This document shows positions 35,821 through 45,501 of a stretch of DNA of 48,739 nt, piece after piece. The notes beneath the pieces were generated by a model, which was given only the letters and a program-made list of their open reading frames with translations, did not search any database and was not told the origin of the DNA. Made by a program: the position numbers and the translations under genes. The stretch is from Basidiobolus meristosporus CBS 931.73 (Eukaryota; Basidiobolomycota; Basidiobolomycetes; Basidiobolales; Basidiobolaceae), in contig MCFE01000663.1 of the NCBI GenBank assembly GCA_002104905.1, forward strand, positions 1-48,739, read 5' to 3'. Positions within the stretch are counted from its first letter, which is position 1. Each line of letters begins with the position of its first letter.

Positions 35821-36975
35821 ATGAAAGGTCCTTTCTCGGAGCTCTCGCATCCACGCGAGATAATTAGGAACTTCATCCCAGGATGGTTTACGGTGAACAT
35901 GGGAACAGGGATCACTGGCATTGTAATTGCCAATTTCCCATTCCCCTTTCATGGCATGGTGACCATCGGGTCGATATTCTTCCTGGCGAACGTATGCATG
36001 TTCTGTCTGTTTACAATTCTATTCGTAGCAAGAATCGTGATGTTCCCAGAAACCATTCCTCCGTTGCTTAGGCACAGTCAGAGCTTTATGCTGAGTACTA
36101 TTCCTATGGGGCTAACTACAATAACCAACCACATCATTCTAGTGGTGGTTCCAACTCATTCCTGGGGCTTAGAGCTGGCTTACGTTCTCTGGTGGATTGA
36201 ATTTGTCTTCACTGTTCTCTGTGTGTTTTGCATTCCATTCTGTATGATGAGATTACAGCAACTTAAAATAGAGACGGCAAATGCTGGTTGGCTCTTACCA
36301 ATACTTCCTGCCGTGGTCACCGGAGCTTCGGGATGCTACCTATCGCGCTTTTTGGAGAGTGAGGGTCACAGAGCCCCCATGATCCTAACTTTGGGTAGTC
36401 TCACTTTGGGCTGTGGGCTTTCTTTGGCTTTCCCACTGATTGGGATATACTTCTACAGGCTGATAGCTTATGACTTCCCTCCAGAAGATGTTATCATGAC
36501 TTCTTTCCTGCCTGTTGGTCCATTGGGCCAAGGGACGTACGGAATCATTGAGATGGGTTTGGCGTGCCAGAAGGTGATAGGAGATAAGTATGCTCCTGGA
36601 TTTGGGGACAGTGCCTTTACTACATGCTTAATCATGGCGTACTTCATGTGGGCCTATGGGCTCTGGTACATGGCCTATGGCATAACTTCAATTCTCGTGA
36701 GGTCGCGATCGAAAATCCCATTCAATATGGGATGGTGGGGTCTCACATTCCCCATTGGTGTATACACAGCAGGAACCCTCAACATTGCCGTAGTAACCAA
36801 ATCTAGATTCTTCTTGGGGATCACGTCCTTGCTAGTATGCAGTCTGGTACTAGTTTGGTTCTTCGTGGCATACCACACAATATGCAGAATCTACACCGGC
36901 CGGGTATTTAGGGCTCCTTGTCTTCAAAGTCCACCGAAACCTTCCGATACCGAGATGCAATTGTGTACACAATAA
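35821..36975 (+). CDS. SSU1: Ssu1-type sulfite efflux transporter (TDT/SLAC1 family)
   Basis: A single exon of 384 residues from the methionine at 35821 (MKGPFSELSHPREIIRNFIPGWFTVNMGTG). The frame is open to 35746, but family members start close to the P-R-x-x-x-N-F-x-P-x-W-F-x-x-x-M-G-T-G block, so the later start is chosen. Ten hydrophobic segments follow. The conserved PxGPxGQ-type loop is present (LPVGPLGQGTYGIIEMG). So is the late MGWWGLTFPIGVYTAGT block shared by Ssu1 and plant SLAC1. In yeast Ssu1 exports sulfite across the plasma membrane. The gene is intact although it lies among decayed sequences and at the edge of the transposon-rich subtelomere. Confidence 0.92.
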   Translation: MKGPFSELSHPREIIRNFIPGWFTVNMGTGITGIVIANFPFPFHGMVTIGSIFFLANVCMFCLFTILFVARIVMFPETIPPLLRHSQSFMLSTIPMGLTTITNHIILVVVPTHSWGLELAYVLWWIEFVFTVLCVFCIPFCMMRLQQLKIETANAGWLLPILPAVVTGASGCYLSRFLESEGHRAPMILTLGSLTLGCGLSLAFPLIGIYFYRLIAYDFPPEDVIMTSFLPVGPLGQGTYGIIEMGLACQKVIGDKYAPGFGDSAFTTCLIMAYFMWAYGLWYMAYGITSILVRSRSKIPFNMGWWGLTFPIGVYTAGTLNIAVVTKSRFFLGITSLLVCSLVLVWFFVAYHTICRIYTGRVFRAPCLQSPPKPSDTEMQLCTQ

Positions 36976-37420
36976 GCGTTTCCTAACTTGTTGTCTCTTG
37001 TAAATTCCATCATTAGAGTGTATAATTTTATACGAGTTTGTTGTTTAAAGTATTCCATACATATATATAAATAGATATAGAGCCACTCTTCTTGAGAAAG
37101 CTTGCGGCGAGGAGTATTCCATAATAAATGGTGTTAATTCTGAAGGCTAGAAAGGATGGCGCCGAAGTATAGGCTACGGGACCTACCAGACTGGGAGATA
37201 ACAGCAGCAGGCCAGCAATATGCGGAAGTAAAGATTTTGAGGTTTGTACAGAGAGCAAAGGGCTAGGCTTTTAGATACTCTATTGTGAATATTATGTTGT
37301 GCTTACAAATAAAAAGAGAAAAGTGCAACAAGTAGTTATACTAGGACTTCTGACAGTATAAACATTGCTGGTTATTTGATGCCTCATCAATACTATAAGG
37401 GCACTCTGGCTACTCAGTCT
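36976..37420. other. Intergenic, no gene seen
   Basis: AT-rich 3' flank of the transporter gene. No supported frame. Confidence 0.4.
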
Positions 37421-37765
37421 CTATGTTGTATGCGGCAACTTAGGCCTAACCGCTGAGATTATAGCTGACAGCCTCATGATAAGTGCTTTTTGAGGGTGAA
37501 ACTGAAACAGTACATCAGTATCTTTAAAATCAAAGCACTCCTCAGCATGTGTGTAGCAATAGTAGCTATTGCATCTTGGACACGTAAAACCCAAGCAAAA
37601 AGCACTCATTCTCCATCTGATTGCTTGAGGTACAAAAAAGCAATTGTTGATATAGAAAGAATCATCTGCACAACTATTGGGATAACAACTTGTAGCTATG
37701 ATCAGTCTGATTCTGTCCCTTGATGTTGAAACTCTTGAAATATTGTTAAGCTTTCTAAGAGTCAT
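37421..37765 (-). CDS. Possible cysteine-rich protein exon
   Basis: A 114-codon minus-strand frame. Its middle holds about eight cysteines in 50 residues (SCYPNSCADDSF, NNCFFV, FCLGFTCPRC, YYCYTH, EEC). No signal peptide is seen in frame, but an upstream exon could lie between 37766 and the solo LTR at 37897. It may be an exon of a secreted cysteine-rich gene or a chance frame. I recognise no family. Confidence 0.3.
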   Translation of the reverse strand: MTLRKLNNISRVSTSRDRIRLIIATSCYPNSCADDSFYINNCFFVPQAIRWRMSAFCLGFTCPRCNSYYCYTHAEECFDFKDTDVLFQFHPQKALIMRLSAIISAVRPKLPHTT

Positions 37766-37896
37766 GACTACAGAAAGTGGACTTGTGTAAACTCTTTATC
37801 ATTCAAGTATTCTTAGTAGTCTTTTGAATGTTGTATATCTTAATAAATCAGAGAGCCTGTTATGACAGGCATTTTGTCAGTCATAATGCTTCCCAC

Positions 37897-38244
37897 TGTT
37901 GTAAGAGTCCTGGAGATATTGAAGGTGATTGGGAGAACAAGTAGATTATGTGGTATTCACTCAATGATTTATTGTATGTCAAGTAGTGTTTATACTTTTA
38001 CATGGTCTTGGCACAGCAAAAACATGGAATATACTCTAGAAGGCCCCAAGAACATGTGTGCAAAGTTTGGGGCTATTTAGATAATTTTGAGAATTTGAAT
38101 ATTTTGGGTACCAGATGATTTGGTGACAATAGTCCAGGTAAATCCCAACAGGAAATTTGGTCAGCATTCACTAAGGTTTATAGGTAATGCTAAAAGTGAC
38201 TAAGTTAGATGAATGTGTAGGTGGAATTACAAATTTTTACAACA
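37897..38244 (-). repeat. Solo LTR of the copia family (348 bp)
   Basis: Full-length LTR in inverse orientation, TGTTGTAAGAGTC at the left and TTTTTACAACA at the right, with moderate divergence from the young copies. The flanking five bases are CCCAC and CTCAC, which differ at one position and fit a decayed target duplication. No polyprotein follows on either side, so it is a solo LTR left by LTR-LTR recombination. Confidence 0.87.
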
Positions 38245-38259
38245 CTCACTAAGTTTTGC

Positions 38260-38684
38260 AGTGGATTAGCTACAGATGCTTGGGTATAATGATTGCCAAA
38301 TGTGATACCTAATGTTTCATAAAAATTGCAAACTACTTCAATTCTACATATACTACAAATTAGTCTTTTATACCCCATATTGTGATACATTAAAGCATTC
38401 ACAACCCAGCCAAGTGCTTGTTGCTGTATAAGCTCAAGCTTCAGAAATGGCAACTTATAAAGTGATATATTAATGATGGGGGCAGCATACCCCCATCTTG
38501 ACTGAATATAATCCCTAAATATATGCAACTTCACTAGACAATCCCATCCTGAGCAGTGATGCTGAAGTACTGAGAGTGTAAGTTTTGCCTTAGATGCACA
38601 GCAATCAGTATACAGAGGCCAGTCTACTCCTTTGAAGGTATCAGGTGGGCCTAGATCCCTATGAAAAATAATTTGGTCTTGCAT
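38260..38684 (-). pseudogene. Fragment of a non-LTR reverse transcriptase (thumb region)
   Basis: The minus-strand frame includes GVDWPLYTDCCASKAKLTL, then CLVKLHIFRDYIQSRWGYAAPI and LKLELIQQQALGWVVNAL. This matches the pattern after the catalytic core in LINE-type reverse transcriptases (K-L-x-I-F-x-x-x-x-x-S-R-W-x-Y, then L-E-x-I-Q-x-x-A-L). No catalytic motif is present. Orientation is the same as the telomeric LINE at 46.3-48.5 kb, with the 3' end inward, but the sequence is not obviously the same family. Assignment is by pattern only. Confidence 0.42.
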
Positions 38685-38689
38685 GTGGA

Positions 38690-39197
38690 TCTGATCCAGA
38701 TCTGTGTCAAGATTCTATCAGGAGACTGCTTTAATACCAGCAGTTTGGAATTAATGACCATCTACACAATCTTATGACTGGATCACAACAACATTTTGCT
38801 AATTTTGCAGCCAAATAAAGTTGAAAAATATAATAGTGTTTGTATGGTGTTTTGCTGAGGGTGACACAGCATTGTTGTGGTCTAAGGGCACTTTACAGCT
38901 ACTTAAGTGGATCTAACTGCCCAGTACATCCAATTGCCTTATATGGCAGAAAAATTGATGATGTTTTGATGGCCTCTTTGCAAACCTCTGATGGCATTAT
39001 TACGGCAGTATGGCAGCCTACAGCTAGTTCTATATAATGCTACCATACCAATTTACCAAGTGGTATTTCCTTTTTCCACCTCCCCTTGCACAATTCATAT
39101 ATTCCACTGTAGAATCACCCCTCTTTATTTGCCTACCCACTACTACCTTGGGTATTCCACATATAGTTTAAGTCAAAAAATTCTATGGCCTCCTGCC
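38690..39197. other. Repeat-rich spacer, nothing identified
   Basis: Short frames on both strands, no recognised domain. Lies between a reverse transcriptase fragment and LTR remains, so probably decayed transposon sequence. Confidence 0.4.
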
Positions 39198-39386
39198 TGT
39201 TGTAGAAGTCTTGAAGATATTGGAAGCGTGTTTTTTACTTTACAATCTATTGAATGTAAAGTGGTATTTATACTTTTACATTATCTTTGCATAATAAACT
39301 CATAGAATAGGTTAAGGAGGGTCCTAAGGGCATGTGTGCCAAGTTTGGGGCTGCTTGAACAATTTAGAGAATTTTCATGTTCTGGG
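39198..39386 (-). repeat. Truncated LTR of the copia family, inverted
   Basis: Starts TGTTGTAGAAGTC like the 3' boundary of an inverted LTR and follows the family for 189 bases, stopping at TTCTGGGT where the next LTR begins in the opposite orientation. About 160 bases of this LTR are missing. Confidence 0.82.
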
Positions 39387-39733
39387 TGTTGTAATTATTA
39401 AGCTGTCACCAGAATACTGATGCTAGTTTAGTCACATAGATCTTATTTTTTGATTAGCATTCTGTCCTGACCAGATTTCTTGTTGGGATTTAGTTAGAAT
39501 ATTTTCACCAAATTATCAGGTACCAAGATTATGATCCTTCTCAAAGTTGTCCAAAAGCCCCCAAACTTTGCACACATATTCTTGGGACCTTCCTTAGCAA
39601 AGTCTACATGTTTGTTTGCTCTACTTCATCAAAAGTATAAACCATACTTTTGATCAATAAATCTATAAGTTAATAACATGTATATCCTCTAGTTCTCCAC
39701 ATCACTTCCAATACTCCTCAGAATATTGCAACA
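39387..39733 (+). repeat. Old 5' LTR of a copia-family element, with primer-binding site
   Basis: TGTTGTAATTATT...ATTGCAACA, 347 bases, clearly more diverged than the LTRs of the young element. It is followed at once by GGTTATGAGCC (39734-39744), the same primer-binding site as in the young element, so it is a 5' LTR and not a solo LTR. It interrupts the inverted LTR at 39198-39386. The matching 3' LTR is not in the window. Confidence 0.85.
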
Positions 39734-39737
39734 GGTT

Positions 39738-39971
39738 ATGAGCCACAAGCTTATTGCTCTCTTGGCGTCTATTAGCCTTGGATCATTTTCTGCTAATCTG
39801 GAGAAAGACTTTCCGCACTATTGCCCTGCCAAAGTTAATGATGACTGCTGCTGCTACAAGGACTATGTTCATGAAGATATTGCTGTGGAGAAGAAGGCTG
39901 TGCCTTCCAAAGACTCATTCAGTAACTACTCAAGCTGGCTATGGAGGAGAATCTATCAAGTTCACAGGTAA
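39738..39971 (+). CDS. Short secreted-looking, cysteine-containing frame inside an LTR element
   Basis: The ATG lies inside the primer-binding site, at the same place where the young element begins its gag frame. The protein does not resemble that gag. It starts MSHKLIALLASISLGSFSA, which reads as a signal peptide, followed by a cysteine cluster (HYCPAKVNDDCCCYKDY) and a charged tail. A splice-donor-like GTAAATATG follows TTCACAG near 39968. The young copia element inserted 22 bases further on and separates it from the original downstream sequence (44684 onward). It could be captured host sequence or an unrelated internal region. No function is claimed. Confidence 0.3.
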   Translation: MSHKLIALLASISLGSFSANLEKDFPHYCPAKVNDDCCCYKDYVHEDIAVEKKAVPSKDSFSNYSSWLWRRIYQVHR

Positions 39972-39993
39972 ATATGTCAAGAAATGTAGTATG

Positions 39994-40342
39994 TGTTGTA
40001 AAAATTCGTAATTCCACCTAAATATTCACCTAACTTAGCCACTTAGATCATCACCTTCAAATCCTAGAGAATACTGACCAAATTCCTTGTTGGGATTTAC
40101 TTAGAATATTTTCACCAAAATACCAGGTACCCAGAACATGAAAATTCTCAAAGTTGTCCAAACAGCCCCAAACTTTGCACACATGTTCTTGGGACCTTCC
40201 TTAACCTATCCTATGTGTTTGTAATGCCAAGACCATGTAAAAGTATAAATACTACTTTTACATTCAATAAATCATTAAGTGAAAACCACATAATCTACTT
40301 GTTCTCCAAATCACTTCCAATATCTCCAAGACTCTTACAACA
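39994..40342 (+). repeat. 5' LTR of copia element B (349 bp)
   Basis: Inverted termini TGTTGTAA/TTACAACA. It carries a TATAAATA box at 40244-40251 framed by the 8-base inverted repeat GTAAAAGT/ACTTTTAC, and AATAAA at 40266-40271, so promoter and polyadenylation signal lie close together, as usual in compact LTRs. Confidence 0.96.
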
Positions 40343-40354
40343 GGTTATGAGCCC
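40343..40354 (+). promoter_or_regulatory. Primer-binding site, half-tRNA type (initiator tRNA-Met)
   Basis: GGTTATGAGCCC directly follows the LTR. Its complement GGGCTCATAACC is the anticodon stem-loop of yeast initiator tRNA-Met (anticodon CAT), not the tRNA 3' end. This is the arrangement known for Ty5 and Drosophila copia, where a 5' tRNA half primes minus-strand synthesis. Confidence 0.85.
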
Positions 40355-43300
40355 CGGGCTGTCACTCTCTGCAATGTCTACTACTGCTATTACTGGAATT
40401 TTTCCCTCTGCTGAAAAGTTGGATGGCTCTAACTACCAAGTGTGGAAGGTGAAGATGAAGATGCTGCTACAAGAAAGAGGCCTTTGGGATATTGTCATGG
40501 GAGAAGAATGCCCTCCTAAAAACGTGAGAGAGGAAGCCTTAAAGTAACAGAAGAAAGAACAAAGTGCCTTTAACTGCATTTGCCTTAATGTCAAGGACAA
40601 ATTGCTAATTCAATGCTCAAGAGCAAAAACGGCAAAGAATGCCTGGAAGGCATTAGAAGACACCTAACAGTCATGTTCAGCTGCCAAGAAAATGTATCTG
40701 AGAAGAAAATTCTTTACTACAAAGATGCTGCCAGGAGAAGAAATGAAAAATCTAATTAACAGAATTACCCTGCTGGTAGATGAGATGGAATCTGTGGGCG
40801 TACCAACTACTGATGAGGATGTGATAGTTACCATCCTGAATAGCCTGACAGACAAGTTTCAGGGCCTTGTATCAGCCCTAGAGTCCAGAACTGAAGATTT
40901 GACCTTAAATTACGTATATGGAAGGCTCCTGGATGAAGAATTAAGAAAATCAAGTGCAAATAAGAAGGAAGAAGAAAATGCTTTAATAAGCAATGATAAC
41001 CAACAAAGGAGGTATCCAAGACCCTACAAAGGCAACAGCAACCTATTTTGCAACTACTGCAAAAGGAAAGGACACACATCAGACCGGTGTCTCAAAAAGA
41101 GAGATTATCAGCAAAAGAAGCCCAAATATGGAAATGCTGCAACAACTGAAGATAGACTATTCATATCTGCACTAAATATGACCACAAACAAGGGTTCTCA
41201 GATGTGGTATATTGACTCTGGAGCTTCTCAACACTTTACACACCAAAAAGAACTTTTTACCCAATATCAAGAAATTCCAATTAAGAAGGTTTTCATGAGT
41301 GACAATAGAACACTTGATGCAGTGGGAGAAGGAACTATCCAAGTAAACCTTAGAAGCAGTGAAGGAAGCCATACACTGACCTTTAAAGAAGTACTCTATG
41401 TACCAGAAATAGCCAAAAACCTACTCTCTGTAAGCAAGGCCACAGCAGAAGGACTCAGTTTCAGTTTTGACAATTCTGGATGCAGGATCACTGATCAAAA
41501 TGGTGCTCATATTGCTTCAGGCATCAGAGATCAGAATCTATACAAGTTGACTTATATTCCATCATATCTGGAAGCCAATATAAGTAACTTAAATGAAGAA
41601 ACACCAATGCTTTGGCACAGGAGATTTGGACACATCAATTTTGATTATTTGCGTAAAATGATCAAAGATCAGCTAATTTCTGGAGTGAAAATTGATCCCC
41701 CAGCTAATTTGAAGCACTGTGAAGCCTGCATATATGGGAAACAAGCCAGACAACCGTTCAAGAGCTCTGGGTTAATCAAAACTAAGAAAAAATTAGATCT
41801 AATTCACTCAGATCTGTGTGGACCTATGCAAAATTTATCCTTAGGCGGGATGTAGTATTTAATCACTTTTATTGATGATTATACAAGATACACATGGGTC
41901 TACTTCATGGAGAGAAAGGAAGAAGCTCTGTCTAAGCTCAGGGAGTTTAAAGCCATGGTGGAGAGAGAAACTGGTGAAAAAATCAAGAAAATACACTCTG
42001 ACAATGGTGGAGAATATACCTCAAAACTCTTCATCCACTTCTGCAAAATTCATGGGATAAAGCATGAGACTACTGTACCATACCCCCCACAGCAAAATGG
42101 AGTAGCAGAACAAGCTAACAGATCAATAATTGATATGGCAAGATCTATGATCCATGATCAAAAATTATCCTATGATTTTTGGGCGGAATCAGTTGCCACT
42201 GCTGTATACCTTAAAAATAGGAGTTATAACAGAATACTTCGTGATTCTACTCCATTTGAAGCATGGTATGGATACAGACCAGGTGCAGAACATCTAAGAA
42301 TATTTGGGTGTACAGAATATGCCAAAAAACTGGCCGGAAATCAGTCAAAATTTGAGCCAAAAAGTGCAAAATGCATATTTTTGGGCTACTGCAATGAGGG
42401 TAAGGCATACAGACTCTACAATACCAAAGCAAAGAAGCTTATCAAGTCCAGGGATGTGTTGTTTGATGAAAATTCAAAATTATTACAAAAAATGACATCA
42501 GATGATGACGAAAATTTGATCTCAAGTTCACCAATTGTCAGGATTGAATCAGAGCAAAACAATGAAGATTTTTTCACTCCAGAGGACTCTACAACCGTGG
42601 TTCAGCCAGAATCAGTGCCCAGGAATATCCCAGAAGTGATCATTCCAGTATCAAATGCCCGGAGATCAAATCGGACAAGAAATAGCCCAAATTACTATAT
42701 CAATGAGGGTACAAACTTAGCCTATGCCTATTCAGTCCATATTGATGAACCCCAGACTGTAAAAGAGGCCCTAAATAGCCCTCAGACAAAGTTTTGGAGA
42801 TCTGCAATGACTGAGGAATATCAGGCCCTGATGGAAAATCAAACTTGGGACTTAGTCAAATTACCAATCAGCCAAAAATCAATTGGATGCAGATGGGTCT
42901 TCAAGACAAAATACAAGGCTGATGGCACAGTTGAAAGATACAAAGCAAGACTTGTAGCCAAAGGACACTCTCAAACAAAAGGACTTGACTATACTGAGAC
43001 CTTTGCACCGGTAGCCAAGTTTAATTCCATCAGATTAATATTGGCTATTGCAGCCAAATATAAGTTTTTTATTCATCAAATGGATGTAAAAGCTGCATTT
43101 TTGAATGGAGAACTTGATGAGGATGTGTATATGGACCAGCCTGATGGGTTTGTTGACCAAAATAACCCCCATTTGGTCTGCAAGCTCAAAAAGTCACTAT
43201 ATGGTCTCAAACAATCACCAAGAGCCTGGAATTGCAAGATAGATTCTTATTTGCAATCCTTGAGTTTCAAAAGAAGTAATGCTGACTATAGTATATACTA

Positions 43301-44318
43301 TAAGCCAGATAGAGCAAATCCAGTTCTATTAGCTCTATATGTGGATGATCTTATTATAGCCGCCAATAACCTAGAAACATTGGAAGAGACTAAATCCAGC
43401 CTATCTAAGGAGTTCAAGATGTCTGATTTAGGAGAACTTAGTTACTACTTAGGGATTAAGTTCTCCATAGACATAAGTACCCAGACTATTACCCTAAGCC
43501 AATCCAAGTATATTCAAGATATACTAAAGAAGTACAAAATGGAAGATTGTAAACTGGCAGCTACCCCAATGGAGACAAACCTTAACTTGGTCAAAACTCA
43601 ACCAAATCAAGAGAGCTTGGTGCCATCTGAAAGCCCTGACTTTCCTTATCATTCTATGGTCGGCAGTCTGATGTATATCATGCTTGGAACACGTCCAGAT
43701 ATCTCATACTCAGTGGGAGTTGTCAGCCAACATAATCAGAACTATGGATCTGATCATATTGCAGCAGTTAAGCGGATTTTTAGATACCTAAAAGGAACTG
43801 CTGATATCTGCTTAAGATACACTTATAAGGACTCAGAACAAGATCTTGTGGGATACTCTGATGCAGATTGGGGACAAAATTTGGAAGACAGAAGATCCAC
43901 CACAGGATACACCTTTCTTTACTGTAAAGAAGCAATTTCATGGAATTCAAGAAAGCAACCAACCGTAGCACTTTCTACTACAGAGGCAGAGTATATGGCA
44001 GCCTGTGAAGCTACAAAAGAAGCAATGTGGTTAAGAAAACTCTTTACAGATTTAGGCCTATGTCAAAAAACACCTATTACTTTATTTCAAGATAATCAAT
44101 GATGTATGCAATTAGGTAGAAATCCAACTTTTCATGCTAGAGCCAAGCACATAGATATTAGACATCATTTCATACGTGAAGCTATAGAGAATAACTTAGT
44201 TAGCTTAGTTTACTGTCCTACAGATGAAATGATTGCAGACATATTTACCAAACCATTAGCTAGAGACAAGTTTGAATATCTTAGGTCAAAATTAGGACTA
44301 GTCAGTATGAACATTTAG
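40347..44318 (+). pseudogene. copia gag-pol polyprotein with four in-frame stops
   Basis: One continuous frame of 1,323 codons without any frameshift, interrupted by TAA (40545-40547), TAA (40665-40667), TAG (41853-41855) and TGA (44100-44102). Gag begins at 40347 or at MSTTAITG (40374) and contains the zinc knuckle CNYCKRKGHTSDRC. The protease site is IDSGAS. Integrase has the HHCC finger (LWHRRFGHINFDYL...HCEACIYGK) and a DD35E core starting in FIDDYT. Reverse transcriptase has ARLVAKG, FAPVAKFNSIR, DVKAAFLNGEL and the catalytic YVDDLI. RNase H has SDADWGQN and the KPLA C-terminus. The stops break gag twice, integrase once and RNase H once. The rest looks under protein-coding constraint. 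Confidence 0.93.
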
Positions 44319-44329
44319 CTGAGTGGGAG

Positions 44330-44678
44330 TGTTGTAAAGATTCGTAATTCCACCTAAATATTCACCTAACTTAGCCACTTAGATCATCACCTTCAAATCC
44401 TAGAGAATACTGACCAAATTCCTTGTTGGGATTTACTTAGAATATTTTCACCAAAATACCAGGTACCCAGAACATGAAAATTCTCAAAGTTGTCCAAACA
44501 GCCCCAAACTTTGCACACATGTTCTTGGGACCTTCCTTAACCTATCCTATGTGTTTGTAATGCCAAGACCATGTAAAAGTATAAATACTACTTTTACATT
44601 CAATAAATCATTAAGTGAAAACCACATAATCTACTTGTTCTCCAAATCACTTCCAATATCTCCAAGACTCTTACAACA
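44330..44678 (+). repeat. 3' LTR of copia element B (349 bp)
   Basis: Matches the 5' LTR at all positions I compared except one near the start. Followed by the target duplication GTATG. Confidence 0.96.
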
Positions 44679-44683
44679 GTATG

Positions 44684-45130
44684 TTGGTGCTCTACCAATA
44701 ATGAATAAAATTGTGTAACTCCAGCAATTGAGGGTCCAGATCTATAATGAAATATATTGCTATATGTATTCATATGACCTCAAATGACTGTTGGCAAGCT
44801 TTTGAATAGTATATTCTCCTGAATTGCCAAAAAAAATAGATCATTGAATGATTGCTGGAGGAGGATTTTACCAAATCTGTTGCTGCTCAAAATAAGACTG
44901 AGAATGCAAATACTGGAGCTGTTAACCGCCATTTTGAACTACCATTAATGGGAAAAGATCTCAGGAACTAGCTCCCTGAGTTGTAAGGATCCTGATGATA
45001 TACAATACATGTATATCCACCTGAAGTACTGATATGTACTACATAATCCAATGGAAGAATGGAATAATTGTATCAAGTGTTTTGATACTGAAACTAATGT
45101 ACCAGGAGCCAAATATAGAGCTGTTGGACA
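44684..45130. other. Remainder of the locus split by element B, unidentified
   Basis: Before element B inserted, this stretch was continuous with 39734-39988. It holds only interrupted frames, for example a short readable piece before 45130. It ends at GGACATAGGGTTAGGG, where telomere-like sequence begins. The missing 3' LTR of the old element at 39387 is not found here. Confidence 0.45.
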
Positions 45131-45133
45131 TAG

Positions 45134-45150
45134 GGTTAGGGGGGAGGAAA
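45134..45150 (+). repeat. 17-base telomere-like direct repeat, inner copy
   Basis: GGTTAGGGGGGAGGAAA, identical to 45485-45501. It is the 3' tail of a telomere-attached element read on the other strand. Confidence 0.85.
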
Positions 45151-45220
45151 GTCACCAAGTGGTGAAAGCTGTATTTACTTATAACAACTATTTAAAGAAG
45201 CCAAATTAATCTGAAGTTAT

Positions 45221-45348
45221 TCCTGGAAAGCTAGGTCTGAGAGATATCTTCCTGGTAAGCCAGGCCTGAGAGTTGAGAAGCTGAGTGGTACTCTATTTCC
45301 CAGTTAGCTAGGTCTGAGAGAGGTTTCCTGGAAAGCCAGGCCTGAGAA
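45221..45348 (+). repeat. Four copies of a 23-base unit
   Basis: Units of the form TCCTGGAAAGCYAGGYCTGAGAG start at 45221, 45250, 45298 and 45326, alternating AGCTAGGTC and AGCCAGGCC. Spacers are 6, 25 and 5 bases. They lie within the SINE-like element. Confidence 0.85.
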
Positions 45349-45484
45349 GTGTGAATCTGAGTATATCTGAGGTCAGTTGTACTGGTTTGTGGTAGCTGAA
45401 TTGCGGCCGTAATGGCCAGTAGACTGGGGGGATGGAGGGGAATATCTGGGCAATCACTGGCCAAATTTACTATGTAAATCTTAA

Positions 45485-45501
45485 GGTTAGGGGGGAGGAA
45501 A
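45485..45501 (+). repeat. 17-base telomere-like direct repeat, outer copy
   Basis: Identical to 45134-45150. It is cut off after GGAAA by the LTR at 45502, so a second tail-bearing element probably began here and was interrupted by the copia insertion. Confidence 0.85.

Larger units (their letters stand above)
39994..44678 (+). mobile_element. Full-length young Ty1/copia retrotransposon (element B)
   Basis: 4,685 bases with two 349-base LTRs (39994-40342 and 44330-44678) that differ at one position I can see (A or G at the tenth base). It is flanked by the perfect 5-base target duplication GTATG (39989-39993 and 44679-44683). It has a primer-binding site at 40343-40354, one gag-pol frame (40347-44318) and a polypurine tract GAGTGGGAG (44321-44329). 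Domain order gag, protease, integrase, reverse transcriptase, RNase H identifies Ty1/copia. Near-identical LTRs mean a very recent insertion. Confidence 0.97.
45131..45484 (-). mobile_element. SINE-like or 5'-truncated element with the telomeric LINE 3' tail
   Basis: Read on the minus strand, its 3' end (left) is a hairpin (TCACC-ACTT-GGTGA, 45152-45165), then TTTCC, a C-tract and CCTAACCC. The telomeric LINE ends the same way (46287-46319). The body has no coding frame and holds four copies of a 23-base unit. It has no visible tRNA-type A and B boxes. Its outer end meets a second copy of the tail at 45485. It is either a non-autonomous partner of the LINE or a truncated relative. Confidence 0.55.

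Noticed and set aside
37897-39386. A complete short inverted copia element with LTRs at 37897-38244 and 39198-39386
   Set aside because: The left LTR has its own near-match target duplication (CCCAC/CTCAC), and the sequence between resembles a LINE fragment, not copia. A solo LTR plus an unrelated LTR fragment is simpler.
40347-44318. Reassigned stop codons in this organism
   Set aside because: Host genes in the same window end in TAA, TAG and TGA at the expected places, and the stops in the element include all three codons.
39994-44678. RIP-type C-to-T mutation as the cause of the stops in gag-pol
   Set aside because: The stop with a direct comparison, TGA for GGA at 44100, is a G-to-T change, and the other two codons whose ancestor I can infer (TAC to TAA, AAG to TAG) are also not C-to-T or G-to-A changes. 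LTRs show no transition excess.
45221-45348. CRISPR-like array (23-base repeats)
   Set aside because: Only four diverged units with spacers of 5 to 25 bases, in a fungal subtelomere; it is internal structure of a short retroelement.
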